Shown here one piece after another: positions 36,749 through 44,304 of a stretch of 64,000 nucleotides of DNA. Numbering within the stretch: the stretch's first letter is position 1; the number at the start of each line of letters is the position of its first letter. Under the pieces are notes generated by a model that had not been told where the DNA came from, did not search any database, and was given only the letters and a program-made list of their open reading frames with translations. The position numbers and the translations under genes are program-made. This DNA is from CAVZVW01 sp963778845 (GTDB taxonomy: Bacteria > Actinomycetota > Actinomycetes > Actinomycetales > Kineosporiaceae): positions 868,001-932,000 of the forward strand of contig CAVZVW010000009.1 of assembly GCA_963778845.1 (NCBI GenBank), in the 5' to 3' direction.

Positions 36749-37966
36749 TCAGGGTGCCGATCCCTCGGACCGCCCGGCCGCCGGCCCTTCCCCTTCCGAT
36801 CCCTCGCCTTCCGGTCCCTCGCCTTGCCGTCCCTCGGCTTCCGTGGCCACACGCCGCCGCGGGAACGCATCGGCGGCGCGAGCACGCGCCCCCTGGCGGC
36901 GCATGGTCCGCCTCATGGACATGTCCTGCTCCGCCCGGCGCAGCAGCGAGTCCAGGTCGCCGTCGTCCCACGGCACGAGCCGCGCCGAACCGGCGCTCAC
37001 CTGTGGCGTCCACACGGCAGGGTCCACGGGGGCGTCCGCGACGAGTCGCACCCGTAGCCGCCGTTCCAGCTCCAGCGGCGAGGTCCCCGTGCCGGGGCCG
37101 ATCACCACGAACTGGTCGGCGGACCAGCGGGCCAGCACGTCGGTCGACCGGATGCTCAGCCTCAACGCGTCCGCGACCGCGACCAGGACCTCGTCCCCGC
37201 CGAGCCGCCCGAGCACGTCGTTGACCTTCCGGAAGCCGTCGACGTCGACGAACAGGCAGTGCACAGCCTCGCTCTGGCGGCGCGCGTTCTCGATCATCGG
37301 GAGGGCCACCATCTCCAGGCCGCGCCGGTTGGCCGAGCCCGTGAGCCCGTCCCTGACCGAGGTCTCGGCCACCGCCCTTCCTGCCTCGCTCAGCAGGGCC
37401 GCCCCGCGGGCGCGCTGCGCGAGCACCAGTACCGACAGCAGACCGGCCACGGCGAGCCCCATCGCCGCCTGGGCGACGTCCTCCGGGCGCGGCGCGGCCA
37501 CCCCGGCCGCCGGGGCGCGCGCCTCCATGAGCGCGCAGAGCCCGACCCCCGCCGCGAGAGCCAGCCAGACGACGGCCAGAGCGCGCACGAGCCCGCCGAC
37601 GTCGTCGAACGTGAGCGCCGCAACCACGCCGACGCCGGCCAGTGTCACCACCGCCCACAGCCCGCCCGTCAGACCGATGTGCCCGGCGCTGGCGGCGGAC
37701 GCGACGACCACCACGAGCCAGGCGCAGGCGTCGTCGCGCGCGGAGTCACGGGCGCCCCACGCCGCGGTGGCCGCCAGTAGCGCGCCGGAGACCAGAGCGA
37801 CGACCATCGCGACGAGAGCGGCACCGGCCCAGAGGTCGAGGGCGTCGACGGCAGCCGCGGCGACCCACTGCAGGGCGAGCGCGGCGGCACCCCACGTGAC
37901 CGCCCGCCACGGCGGGGACGCCGCTGCCGCGTGCGCGACGTCGTTCAGCACCGGGGTGTCGGCCAC
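36749..37966 (-). CDS. Membrane protein with degenerate GGDEF domain
   Basis: GGDEF-fold protein with an N-terminal membrane domain of about six helices (starting WGAAALALQWVAAAAVDAL). The cytoplasmic domain has the usual RDGLTGSANRRG and FVDVDGFRKVNDVLGRLGGDEVL, but the active-site loop that should read GGDEF reads SADQF (RWSADQFVVIG). Loss of both glycines and change of Glu to Gln predict no diguanylate cyclase activity. The C-terminus is a repetitive Glu/Gly-rich tail (GEGPEGEGSEGEGP). The start is uncertain: GTG 37966 is my choice, giving 405 residues, because the frame upstream runs into a 20-bp G-rich repeat array. Confidence 0.8.
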   Translation of the reverse strand: MADTPVLNDVAHAAAASPPWRAVTWGAAALALQWVAAAAVDALDLWAGAALVAMVVALVSGALLAATAAWGARDSARDDACAWLVVVVASAASAGHIGLTGGLWAVVTLAGVGVVAALTFDDVGGLVRALAVVWLALAAGVGLCALMEARAPAAGVAAPRPEDVAQAAMGLAVAGLLSVLVLAQRARGAALLSEAGRAVAETSVRDGLTGSANRRGLEMVALPMIENARRQSEAVHCLFVDVDGFRKVNDVLGRLGGDEVLVAVADALRLSIRSTDVLARWSADQFVVIGPGTGTSPLELERRLRVRLVADAPVDPAVWTPQVSAGSARLVPWDDGDLDSLLRRAEQDMSMRRTMRRQGARARAADAFPRRRVATEAEGRQGEGPEGEGSEGEGPAAGRSEGSAP

Positions 37967-38032
37967 CGTGAGTTCGTCGGCAACCGCGCGTGCCTTCTTG
38001 ACGGCGCGAGAGCCCGACGGTGTTGACGGCGT

Positions 38033-38120
38033 GGACGGCGCCCCAAACGGGGGGACGGCGCCCCAAACGGGGGGACGGGGGGACGGCGCCCCGCACGGGG
38101 GGACGGGGGGACGGCGCCCC
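38033..38120. repeat. G-rich 20-bp tandem repeats between the GGDEF and tetR genes
   Basis: Units of GGACGGCGCCCCAAACGGGG begin at 38033, 38053, 38081 and (partial) 38109, with two 8-bp GGACGGGG inserts. The array lies in the divergent gap between the GGDEF and TetR genes. Confidence 0.9.
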
Positions 38121-38146
38121 TCGAGCTGATCATCGGCTTGACCAGA

Positions 38147-38166
38147 ATGGAACAATAGTGTTCCAT
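38147..38166. promoter_or_regulatory. Candidate TetR operator overlapping the tetR promoter
   Basis: Perfect inverted repeat ATGGAACA / TGTTCCAT with a 4-nt ATAG spacer. It ends 1 nt before the tetR ATG and overlaps a TAGTGT -10 box (38156-38161). A TTGACC lies at 38138-38143. Autorepression is the natural inference. Confidence 0.75.
38156..38161 (+). promoter_or_regulatory. -10 box, leaderless promoter of tetR
   Basis: TAGTGT, then TCCATA (6 nt) and the ATG at 38168. It lies inside the candidate operator and has no ribosome-binding site downstream. Confidence 0.5.
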
Positions 38167-38167
38167 A

Positions 38168-38740
38168 ATGAGCATGAACGTTGTAGTCCTCGCGAAGGAC
38201 GAGCGCACCCGGCGCTCGATCCTGGACGGCGCCGCCGCGCTGCTCCCCCGGGACTCCTCGGCGTCCCTCGGCGAGGTCGCCGCCGCCGTCGGCGTCGGGC
38301 GCACGACGATCCACCGGTACTTCCCCACACGGGAGGCCCTGCTGACCGCCCTCGCCATCGAGGCCATGGACCGGCTCGACGGTGCGGTCACCGCATGCCG
38401 GCTGGATGACGGCCCGGCACCGCAGGTTCTGGCGCGAGTGGCCCGCGAGCTCGCGCCGATGGCCGACGAGTTCCGGTTCCTGCAGGTCGGCCCGGCCGTC
38501 TGGGACCTGCCCGAGATGCAGGACCGGTGGTACCGGCTGGCCGACCGCCTCGAGGGCGTGGTCGAGCGCGGCAAGCGCGAGGGCCACCTGCGTGCCGACC
38601 TGCCGACTGCCTGGGTCGTGGATCTCTTCTGTGCCGGCGTCTCGGCGGCCGGTGACTCCGTCGCGGACGGCCGGATCGCCCGCAACGACTCCGCCTGGCT
38701 CGTCGCCGACGTGATCCTTCACGGGGTCGCCCCGCGCTAG
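38168..38740 (+). CDS. TetR/AcrR family transcriptional regulator
   Basis: One-component repressor of 190 residues. The N-terminal helix-turn-helix is SLGEVAAAVGVGRTTIHRYFPTREALL (described in two parts: SLGEVAAAVGVGRTT, IHRYFPTREALL). The C-terminal ligand domain is all-helical. The next gene on the same strand is an MFS transporter, so the pair looks like a drug- or metabolite-responsive efflux module. A 20-bp dyad directly in front of the ATG is the likely operator. A second ATG two codons on is possible. Confidence 0.93.
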   Translation: MSMNVVVLAKDERTRRSILDGAAALLPRDSSASLGEVAAAVGVGRTTIHRYFPTREALLTALAIEAMDRLDGAVTACRLDDGPAPQVLARVARELAPMADEFRFLQVGPAVWDLPEMQDRWYRLADRLEGVVERGKREGHLRADLPTAWVVDLFCAGVSAAGDSVADGRIARNDSAWLVADVILHGVAPR

Positions 38741-38770
38741 CGGGTCGCACCGGACCTCGCCGGCGAACAC

Positions 38771-38843
38771 CCGCCACACCCCACCGCCACACCCCACACG
38801 CCCACGCCCCACACGCCCACGCCCCACGCCCCACGCCCACGCC
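38771..38843. repeat. Low-complexity CACGCCC repeats between tetR and the MFS gene
   Basis: Irregular tandem arrangement of CCACGCC, CCACACGCC and CGCCACACC units filling most of the 129-bp gap. The MFS ribosome-binding site (AAAGGTG) follows directly. Confidence 0.75.
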
Positions 38844-38869
38844 GAGCACACCCCGAAAGGTGCCCCATC

Positions 38870-40147
38870 ATGGTCCGCCGCCGGCAACGGCTGCCGTTCC
38901 TCGCCGTCCAGTCCTCGACCGTTCTCGCCGGCACCGCCAACGGGATCACCATGGTCGCGCTGCCCTGGCTGGTCCTGGAGCGCACCGGCAACGCCGCCGC
39001 CGTCGGACTGGTCGCCGCCGCGACTGCCTTACCGGTGCTCGTCGTGTCGTTCCTGTGCGGCACGATCGTCGACCGCGTCGGGCGCCAACGCACCGCGATG
39101 GTCGCCGACCTGCTGGCGGCGCTGGCCATCGCCGCCCTGCCCATCGTGGACCTCACGCGCGGCCTCAGCCTGTGGTGGATCGCCGTCCCCGCCATCCTCG
39201 CCGCGGCCCTGAACCCCGCCGGCGTGACGGCCCGCGCGGCCATGGTGCCCGCCGCCGCCGAGGCCGCGGGGATCCGGCTCGACCGGGCGAACGCTGTCAA
39301 CGAGGCCGCATGGGGCATCGCGTTCATCGTCGGCCCAGGGGTGGCCGGGCTGCTCATCGGCTGGACCAGCGCCGTCAGCGCCCTATGGGCCACGACGGCC
39401 GCTCTCGCCGTCTCCGCGCTCCTCATCGGCGCCGCCCGGATTCCGCAGGCAGGCCGGCCCGCGCCGGTCGCCGTCCACGAGCGCACCGGCTTCTGGGGCG
39501 ACATGGTCGAGGGGCTGCGCTTCGTGCGCCGCGACCACGTGCTGCTCAGCGTCGGGCTCGTGGGCATCCTGCTGGCCGGCACCTACGTGCCGATCGAGAA
39601 CGTGCTGCTGCCGGTGGAGTTCGAGAACGAGCACGCCCCGCAGCGACTCGGCGTGATCGTGATGGCCATGAGCTTGGGATGGGTGCTCGGGTCACTGTCG
39701 TACGCCGCGGTCAGCCACCGACTGCCCCGCCGGACGACGTTCATCGCCGCCACGGCGGGAACGTGCGTCGCGCTGCTGCCGATGGCGTTCCTGCCGCCGT
39801 TCCCGGTCATGGTCGTCGCCGGCGCGGTGTCGGGTCTGCTGTACGGACCGGTGAACCCGCTGCTCAGCCTCGCGATGCAGCACCGCACTCCCGATCACCT
39901 GCGCGGGCGCGTGGTCGGCGTCCTCACGTCGGTCGGCTACGTTGCCGGGCCGCTCGGATGCATGGTCGCCGGACCTCTCGTGCAGTGGGCCGGCCTGCGC
40001 ACGGCCTTCATGGTGATGACCGGCGCCCTGCTGGTGGCCGGCCTGTGCAGCGCGTTCCTGCGCCCGTTGACGGCCCTGGACGATCTGGGAGACCTGCATG
40101 ATCTGGATGGCGCACCGCGGCAGCCGCGGGTCTCGGTGACCGCCTGA
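38870..40147 (+). CDS. MFS transporter (drug:H+ antiporter type)
   Basis: Twelve-helix major facilitator of 425 residues, with the loop 2-3 motif FLCGTIVDRVGRQRTAM (canonical GxxxDRxGRR form) and a symmetrical second half (YAAVSHRLPRRTTFIAATAG). It resembles the DHA3/enterobactin-exporter type (LDRANAVNEAAWGIAFIVGP). Substrate unknown; efflux is the likely role given the upstream TetR gene. AAAGGTG lies 8 nt before the ATG. A strong hairpin at 40351-40384 lies downstream. Confidence 0.92.
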   Translation: MVRRRQRLPFLAVQSSTVLAGTANGITMVALPWLVLERTGNAAAVGLVAAATALPVLVVSFLCGTIVDRVGRQRTAMVADLLAALAIAALPIVDLTRGLSLWWIAVPAILAAALNPAGVTARAAMVPAAAEAAGIRLDRANAVNEAAWGIAFIVGPGVAGLLIGWTSAVSALWATTAALAVSALLIGAARIPQAGRPAPVAVHERTGFWGDMVEGLRFVRRDHVLLSVGLVGILLAGTYVPIENVLLPVEFENEHAPQRLGVIVMAMSLGWVLGSLSYAAVSHRLPRRTTFIAATAGTCVALLPMAFLPPFPVMVVAGAVSGLLYGPVNPLLSLAMQHRTPDHLRGRVVGVLTSVGYVAGPLGCMVAGPLVQWAGLRTAFMVMTGALLVAGLCSAFLRPLTALDDLGDLHDLDGAPRQPRVSVTA

Positions 40148-40350
40148 CCCCGGCATCCGCGGCGTGCGTGCGGACGTCACGGACGGGCGTGGCCCGACCT
40201 TGCCGGAAGTATCGGTGACCGGTCGGTATCTGGACGGTGCGGTCCGTCCTCTAGTTGCACGGTGACGGCGGCAGCATCGGCCACAGGGGTGTCGGTGGCG
40301 CAGCCGGCAGCGGGAGCAGCACCAGCGCGGCCAGGGATCCCCCACCGACG

Positions 40351-40384
40351 ACGAGAGCCACGACCCCGCGGTCGTGGCTCTCGT
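40351..40384. terminator. Strong hairpin downstream of the MFS gene
   Basis: Perfect 14-bp stem ACGAGAGCCACGAC / GTCGTGGCTCTCGT with loop CCCGCG, 200 nt after the MFS stop. No T-run. Acts plausibly as a terminator or mRNA 3'-end stabiliser. Confidence 0.7.
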
Positions 40385-40473
40385 CATGCGCCTCTCGCAG
40401 CCCGTCGACACCTCGGGGCTCGTCAGCGGGACGCCGAACCCGCCCGACTAGCGCTGATCCCTCAGGTCTTCTC

Positions 40474-40519
40474 TCAAGTATGATGAACGGAGGGTTCTAG
40501 CCACTGTTTGTGATACTGA
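40474..40519. promoter_or_regulatory. Candidate AbiEi operator
   Basis: Imperfect inverted repeat TCAAGTATGA (40474-40483) and TGATACTGA (40511-40519), overlapping the likely -10 box. AbiEi antitoxins repress their own promoter through inverted repeats, so the position fits. The match is imperfect. Confidence 0.35.
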
Positions 40520-40532
40520 AGCCAAGGTGCTC

Positions 40533-41192
40533 ATGACTACACCCACGGATCAGCCCTCTCGGCGGGCTCGCGGCCTACCGGCCGTGCTGGCCCGCGTGGC
40601 GTTCGGCGTGCTGCGCCCGATCGACGCCGTCCAGGTGTATGCGCAACCACGTCCGGAGTTCCGGCGCCTGTCCGGCCTCGGCGTCCTTCACCGCGTGGCC
40701 ACCGGCTACTACGCCGTGGTCCCCCCGGCTGCCTACGACCGGTCGTGGCTGCCCAGTCTCGAGGCGGCCGCGTACGGAGTGGCGGCGGCGGACTACGGGG
40801 CTGACGCGGTGGTGTTGATGGGGCTCAGCGCGGCACGCCTTCACGGCGCGCTCCCCAGGGCGTTGGCTGTCGCGGTCGTTGCCGTGCCCAAGCAACGGCC
40901 GCTGCTCAGGCTGGTCGACCGCGATGCGCACCTGGTGTTCGCCCGCCGTGCCACGGACCGCCTGGACGCCGAACGGGTCGGCACCGACCTGGGAACGGCG
41001 CTGGTCACGACGATCGAACAGACGCTCCTGGACCTGGCGCACCGCCCCGATCTGGGCGACGTTCCCGGCGAGGCGCGAGCGGCCGTGGCGGCGCTGTGGC
41101 CGCGCGCAGACCGCGCCCGCCTGGCCGAGCTAGCGGGCGGGCAGCGGCTGCGTGCAGCCCTGGAACGGGCCCGCCACTGGGCCGAGGCGTAA
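40533..41192 (+). CDS. AbiEi-like antitoxin of type IV toxin-antitoxin system
   Basis: Antitoxin/regulator half of an AbiE pair. 219 residues. It follows the AbiEi plan: an N-terminal winged-helix part in which the typical LSGLGVLHRVATGYYAVVPP (a 'promoter-binding wHTH' region) lies at about 45-65, then the AbiEi_1 C-terminal domain with VLMGLSAARLHGALPRAL and TTIEQTLLDLAHRP. The ATG at 40533 has AAGG five bases upstream; a GTG two codons earlier is possible. The gene ends 1 nt before the toxin gene. Assignment rests on domain style and on the neighbouring AbiEii. Confidence 0.82.
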   Translation: MTTPTDQPSRRARGLPAVLARVAFGVLRPIDAVQVYAQPRPEFRRLSGLGVLHRVATGYYAVVPPAAYDRSWLPSLEAAAYGVAAADYGADAVVLMGLSAARLHGALPRALAVAVVAVPKQRPLLRLVDRDAHLVFARRATDRLDAERVGTDLGTALVTTIEQTLLDLAHRPDLGDVPGEARAAVAALWPRADRARLAELAGGQRLRAALERARHWAEA

Positions 41193-41193
41193 G

Positions 41194-41961
41194 GTGCTCG
41201 ACCCGGCCGAGGCCGCAGCGGTCGCAGCGCAGTTCGGGGTATCCGACGAGCAGGTCCGACGTGACCATCTGATCTCCCACCTGCTTGCCGCCCTGAGCCG
41301 GCGCCTGCCCGACCAGGTGCTCTTCTTCGGCGGGACGGCCCTTGCCCGCACCCACTTGCCGAACGGACGGCTCTCGGAGGACCTGGACCTGCTCGCGGTT
41401 CCCGAACGGACCGCCGTGGTGGCGGCCGTCGAGCAGGCGATGTCCGCGGGCGTGCAACGCGAGTACGGCCGGCTGACATGGAACCCGACCCTGGGCTCGG
41501 TGCGTGGGTCCGCACCGGCGGTGCTGCGCACCGGCGACGGCCTGCAGGTGCAGGTGCAGCTGATCGACCCAGCGGGCTACCCGCGATGGCCTACCGAGAC
41601 TCGCGCGCTGCACCAGCGCTACACCGACGCGCCTCCTGCGACGCTGACGGTGCCGACGCTGGCGGGGTTCGCCGCCGCCAAGACCGCCGCGTGGCACGAC
41701 CGGCGAGCACCGCGAGACCTGTACGACCTGTGGGGGTTGGCACAGCTCGGCGCGTTGAACGCCGATGCTGCTGAAGTGTTCGCCCGGTTGGGCCCGACCG
41801 GACGACCGCCGGCGCCGTGGATGTTCGACGAGGCGCCGAGGATCAGGGACTGGCAGACTCAGCTCGGCGGGCAGACCCGCGTCGCCGTCGGTCCGACGGA
41901 GGCGCTCACGACCGTGGGAACCGCCTGGGCACAGGCTCGTGCAGCCATGAGCATGTCGTGA
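41194..41961 (+). CDS. AbiEii-like nucleotidyltransferase toxin
   Basis: Toxin half of an AbiE-type abortive-infection system, a DNA polymerase beta-like nucleotidyltransferase. 255 residues. The motifs are FFGGTALARTHLPNGR (GG-T motif) and LSEDLDLL with the two metal-binding aspartates, then VQVQLIDPAG and the later KTAAWHDRRAPRDLYDLWGL. Known AbiEii toxins modify tRNA ends. GTG start 1 nt after the antitoxin stop (TAAG-GTG). An upstream in-frame ATG at 41152 overlaps the antitoxin gene and is less likely. Confidence 0.88.
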   Translation: MLDPAEAAAVAAQFGVSDEQVRRDHLISHLLAALSRRLPDQVLFFGGTALARTHLPNGRLSEDLDLLAVPERTAVVAAVEQAMSAGVQREYGRLTWNPTLGSVRGSAPAVLRTGDGLQVQVQLIDPAGYPRWPTETRALHQRYTDAPPATLTVPTLAGFAAAKTAAWHDRRAPRDLYDLWGLAQLGALNADAAEVFARLGPTGRPPAPWMFDEAPRIRDWQTQLGGQTRVAVGPTEALTTVGTAWAQARAAMSMS

Positions 41962-41995
41962 TTCGGAGAGCTCTACCGATCTTGGAGTGACCGCC

Positions 41996-43156
41996 GTGCC
42001 CGTCGGATATCTCGTGACCGTGGCCTTCGTCGGCGTTGCCACGCTGTTCGCGTTGGCGCCCGCGCGCCGTCCGAGGCTCCTCGCGAGTGTGAGCTTCCGG
42101 CTCGGCCTCGTGGTCAACGAGCTGCCCTTCCTCGCCTTCTACTGGCTCCTCTTCTGGACCGTGTGGACGCTCGGCCAGAGTGGCCTCGGCTCGCCGGGGG
42201 GCGTGGCGACAGCGGGTCTTGCCGCCCTGACGACGGCCGGGCTCGTGGTCGTCGTCCGCCGCGGGCTGCGGGCCAGACCGGTGGTCGAGCACGCCCTGGC
42301 CGAGGGCCTCGGCGCCGACTGGCGGGGCGCCATCGACACCGACCTGAGAATCCGGCTGCGCCGCCGCCCGCCGATCGCCCGCATCCTGCTGGCGCCCTTC
42401 CTGCGCCGCCGACGCGACGTCCAACGCGTGGTGAACATCGGCTACGGCGACGCCGGTGAACGCAACCTGCTCGACGTGTACCGGCACCGCTCCCACCCGT
42501 CGGGCTGCCCCGTCCTGGTCCACCTGCACGGAGGGGGGTACTACCGGGGGAGGAAGGACACCCAGTCGCTCCCCCTGATCTACCGGCTCGCGAGCCAGGG
42601 ATGGGTGTGCATCAGCGCCAACTACCGGCTGCGCCCAGCCGCGGACCACCCTGACCATCTCGTCGACGTCAAGAGAGTGGTCGCGTGGGTGCGCGAGCAC
42701 GGGCCTGAGCACGGCGCCGACCCAGCAGTGCTGTTCGTCGCCGGCAGCTCGGCCGGCGCCCACATGGCGGCGTTGGCCGCTCTCACCCCCGACGACCCCG
42801 ACCTCCAGCCCGGCTTCGAGGGCGTGGACACGTCGGTCACCGGCGTGGTCTGCCTGAACGGCTACTACGGCCCGTACTACGGCCAGGGGGCGGCGTCCTC
42901 CCCGCTTACCCATGTCCGTCCGGACGCGCCGCCGTTCCTCATGGTCCACGGCGATCGGGACTCGGTCGTGCCCGTGGAGAGCGCCCGGCGCTTCGCCGAC
43001 GCGCTGCGGAGTGCCTCGACGAACGCGGTCGTCTATGCCGAGCTCCCCGGAGCGCAGCACGCCTTCGACTTGTTCCACTCCCTGCGGTTCGAGGCCGTCG
43101 TCGACGGGATCGAGTCCTTCACCGCCTTCGTCAGATCGCGCGACAAGGCGACCTGA
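41996..43156 (+). CDS. Alpha/beta hydrolase with N-terminal membrane domain (HSL-like esterase)
   Basis: Membrane-anchored esterase/lipase-type hydrolase of 386 residues. Three predicted helices occupy the first 85 residues. The hydrolase domain has the oxyanion motif HLHGGGYYRG, the nucleophile elbow GSSAGAH, the aspartate in VHGDRDSVVP and the histidine in PGAQHAFD, a complete triad. GTG at 41996 has GGAG 8 nt upstream; a GTG three codons earlier is the alternative. Substrate unknown. The downstream 18-bp hairpin separates it from the convergent nuclease gene. Confidence 0.9.
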   Translation: MPVGYLVTVAFVGVATLFALAPARRPRLLASVSFRLGLVVNELPFLAFYWLLFWTVWTLGQSGLGSPGGVATAGLAALTTAGLVVVVRRGLRARPVVEHALAEGLGADWRGAIDTDLRIRLRRRPPIARILLAPFLRRRRDVQRVVNIGYGDAGERNLLDVYRHRSHPSGCPVLVHLHGGGYYRGRKDTQSLPLIYRLASQGWVCISANYRLRPAADHPDHLVDVKRVVAWVREHGPEHGADPAVLFVAGSSAGAHMAALAALTPDDPDLQPGFEGVDTSVTGVVCLNGYYGPYYGQGAASSPLTHVRPDAPPFLMVHGDRDSVVPVESARRFADALRSASTNAVVYAELPGAQHAFDLFHSLRFEAVVDGIESFTAFVRSRDKAT

Positions 43157-43209
43157 GCTGATCGGCCCGGTCTCGCGCCAGGACGGCCGCGTGTCGCCGC
43201 CGAGGGGCA

Positions 43210-43260
43210 CTCACCGTGCGAGATCGGGGGCGACATGTGGCACCGATCTCGCACGGTGAG
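43210..43260. terminator. Long hairpin between convergent genes (REP-like)
   Basis: Perfect 18-bp inverted repeat CTCACCGTGCGAGATCGG / CCGATCTCGCACGGTGAG with a 15-nt loop (43228-43242). It lies between the esterase stop (43156) and the nuclease stop (43278) and could end both transcripts. Its GATC core resembles the elements at 13016 and 32844. Confidence 0.75.
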
Positions 43261-43277
43261 CCGGTCCGCCATCGACC

Positions 43278-44243
43278 TCAGGGAACGTAGCGTTCGTGCA
43301 CCGCCGCGGTTGTGGTCTCGGAGAGTGAGCCGGTGTCGAGGAGCTGTTCGATGGTCATCGTGGCGAACGTGGATGGGTCGGCGAGCATCGCCCGGTAGCG
43401 GGCGCAGGCGTCGACGATGTCGCCGTTCCCGGCAGGGTGCACCACGAGGTACTTGCCCCACGTCCAGCTGCGACTGGGGTGCTGCACCATGGAGAGCGCC
43501 AGGAGATGTTCGAGCCACATCACGCAGAGGTCACTGCGCCGGACCAGCGTCGCGATGCTGCCGGGCGCGAAGGCTCCGGAACGCTCGGCGACCGCGGTGT
43601 AGCGATGGAGGTTGTCGGGCCTGGGGGTTTCGGCCTTGTTGCGCTCGTGGTACTTGACCTCGACAGCCAGGACGCCGCTCGTGCCGTCGTCGAGATCGAG
43701 GATGAATGCTGCGGTGAATGCTCGGAGGCTGTTGAGGTAGGCGGGGTCGAGCCGGCCAGGCGAGTGAGCAAATCGCAGCTCCCGGACACGACCAGGGGTA
43801 TCGCACCACTGATGCACGGCACGGTCGGCATGGGTGACGTCGGCGGCGAGCTCACCGAACAGGTTGAAGGCCAACGCCTGCGACGACAGCAGATCGGCCC
43901 ACAGTCGCTGGTGGTCGAAGCTCTGATGCGCCTCGGCGTGCGTGGTGCGGGCCCGGGCGGCATCCCACGCGGACGGTGTGAGGAAGTTCGCGCCGGTGCG
44001 CTGCGCGTAGTCGAGCGGCAACCGGCTCCCGACGGGGCGGACCCGGGTGTCGCCGGGTTTCGCGACGATCGGTTGGCTGCCGATCGGATGCTCGTGGGCC
44101 TGTCGCCAGAGGGCCTGGCGGTATCGGGCCTCACGACGAAACGCTGTCATCGCCGGCCCGCGCGGGATCTGGTCGTCGGGTTCCCAGCAGAACGCCGCCT
44201 GGAGCTCCTCCGTCGTCGGCGTCTCTGTCGTCGGCATTGTCAT
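43278..44243 (-). CDS. PD-(D/E)XK nuclease-like protein (PGN_0703 type)
   Basis: Probable nuclease of 321 residues. It resembles the PGN_0703-type putative restriction endonucleases. The central domain shows GRLDPAYLNSLRAFTAAFILDLDDG, then GVLAVEVKYHERN, which supplies the E-x-K pair of a PD-(D/E)XK active site, preceded by aspartates. The N-terminus has QSFDHQRLWADLLSSQALAFNLFG, typical for the family. No methyltransferase or specificity gene is adjacent, so a classical restriction-modification role is not supported. GGAG lies 5 nt before the ATG. It sits in the accessory block next to AbiE. Confidence 0.8.
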   Translation of the reverse strand: MTMPTTETPTTEELQAAFCWEPDDQIPRGPAMTAFRREARYRQALWRQAHEHPIGSQPIVAKPGDTRVRPVGSRLPLDYAQRTGANFLTPSAWDAARARTTHAEAHQSFDHQRLWADLLSSQALAFNLFGELAADVTHADRAVHQWCDTPGRVRELRFAHSPGRLDPAYLNSLRAFTAAFILDLDDGTSGVLAVEVKYHERNKAETPRPDNLHRYTAVAERSGAFAPGSIATLVRRSDLCVMWLEHLLALSMVQHPSRSWTWGKYLVVHPAGNGDIVDACARYRAMLADPSTFATMTIEQLLDTGSLSETTTAAVHERYVP

Positions 44244-44304
44244 CGCCGCTCCGCCAGGCGGGCCGCCGCATCGGTGCGAGCGAGCGTGACGTCGACGACG
44301 GGCT

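Larger units (their letters stand above)
40148..40532. other. Intergenic region between the MFS and abiE genes
   Basis: About 385 bp with no gene. It holds the 14-bp-stem hairpin (40351-40384) and, in its last 60 bp, an A/T-richer stretch with a candidate abiE promoter (GATACT, 40512-40517) and inverted repeat. Confidence 0.6.

Noticed and set aside
36749..38887. A 712-residue version of the GGDEF protein extending across tetR
   Set aside because: The extra part runs antisense through tetR and the repeat array and has no family resemblance.
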